From positions 1-64,000 of the forward strand of contig JAIQFK010000027.1 of NCBI GenBank assembly GCA_020073305.1: a stretch of DNA of 64,000 nucleotides, in the 5' to 3' direction. Of this stretch, positions 63,791 to 64,000 are shown piece by piece (within the stretch, counting starts at the first letter, position 1; every line of letters begins with the position of its first letter). The notes below the pieces were generated by a model. The model worked only from the letters and a program-made list of their open reading frames with translations. It had not been told where the DNA came from and ran no database searches. The position numbers and the translations under genes are program-made. The stretch comes from Terriglobia bacterium. Its GTDB lineage: Bacteria > Acidobacteriota > Terriglobia > Bryobacterales > Bryobacteraceae.

Positions 63791-64000
63791 ATGTCGAGAA
63801 AGTATCTGCCTTTTGTAGAGTTGTTATTCATCGCACAAGGCCACACCCAGCCGATCAAGCTTCATGAGGCGAACCCGCACTACTACCTGTTCAACAATCG
63901 GCCTACCATCCTGATTACCTCGGCTGAACATTACGGCGCGGTGGTCAACAAAGACTTTGACTATGTGCCCTATCTTGACGCTCTGAAGTCATACGGATTG
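63791..64000 (+). CDS. Glycoside-hydrolase-like protein, N-terminal part (runs off window)
   Basis: The first 70 residues of a protein cut by the window edge. The start follows GGAGAGTGACTGC. HEANPHYYLFNNRPTILITS followed by AEHYGAV and FDYVPYLDAL matches the opening of cellulase-family/DUF4038-like TIM-barrel glycosidases, in which the first beta strand carries the substrate-facing residues. No signal peptide is visible. It is probably the next gene of the plus-strand catabolic cluster. Confidence 0.65.
   Translation, partial: MSRKYLPFVELLFIAQGHTQPIKLHEANPHYYLFNNRPTILITSAEHYGAVVNKDFDYVPYLDALKSYGL

Overview
The window is about 64 kb of high-GC DNA that looks like a soil Acidobacteriota of the Bryobacterales/Solibacter type. 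The evidence is a combination of lineage-typical families: an ADOP-type ABC permease, Oar-like TonB receptors with an N-terminal carboxypeptidase-regulatory domain, a decayed VWFA-related protein of the acidobacterial type, and a protein ending in the TIGR03437 'Solibacter' C-terminal domain. There are also many Tat-exported enzymes, and SMP-30, ThuA and VCBS proteins.

Layout. 0-1.2 kb: 5' part of hisS, a gamma carbonic anhydrase and a small membrane protein, all on the minus strand. 1.3-5.6 kb: an N-terminally truncated ADOP permease, a REC-PP2C regulator and a TIGR01777 epimerase. 5.6-14.8 kb: a type VI secretion module. A tail-anchored proline-rich protein with eleven (E/A)(F/Y)T(R/K)xF repeats diverges from tssK-tssL-tssM and a transmembrane Ser/Thr kinase with an FGE-like ectodomain. 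14.8-18.9 kb: small unknown genes, a VWFA pseudogene and a two-gene MoxR ATPase plus unknown 610-residue protein operon. 19.1-25.1 kb: a large TonB receptor behind a near-consensus promoter, a PAS histidine kinase with an unusual cysteine cluster, mdh, and a decayed second copy of the mdh 3' end. 25.1-36.3 kb: housekeeping and accessory enzymes (LolA-like protein, S41 protease, BON protein, amidohydrolase, Tat-exported DegT aminotransferase, methyltransferase, AKR, broken TonB receptor, M20 amidohydrolase, ManD-like enolase-superfamily enzyme, alpha/beta hydrolase). 36.3-37.2 kb: a gene-poor stretch with hairpins and a probably leaderless small gene. 37.3-45.3 kb: an ArsR regulator and a tightly coupled six-gene hydrogenase-4-like operon.

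The hydrogenase-like operon is the most striking system. Its large subunit has lost all four cysteines that bind the [NiFe] centre (CGIC became SGDS; DPCxxC became NLSxxG). The small subunit keeps its proximal [4Fe-4S] ligands and exactly one of the two ferredoxin clusters. It is therefore an energy-converting-hydrogenase-related (Ehr-type) ion-pumping complex with an unknown redox partner, not a hydrogenase.

45.3-58.3 kb: a degraded APC permease, SMP-30 lactonase, GH38-like mannosidase, TPR remnant, ThuA protein, GlsB/YeaQ membrane protein, TIGR03437 protein, DUF962-like remnant, FAD oxidoreductase, ICMT-like methyltransferase, VCBS protein and sugar isomerase. 58.4-64 kb: a plus-strand catabolic cluster with a Tat-exported phosphotriesterase-family lactonase/hydrolase, acetoin/pyruvate dehydrogenase E1alpha, E1beta and a lipoyl-alpha/beta-hydrolase fusion (AcoC type), a second SMP-30 lactonase and the start of a glycoside hydrolase cut by the window edge. 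The window holds at least five gene remnants (VWFA, mdh 3' end, TonB receptor, APC permease, ADOP 5' end), which suggests ongoing gene turnover.
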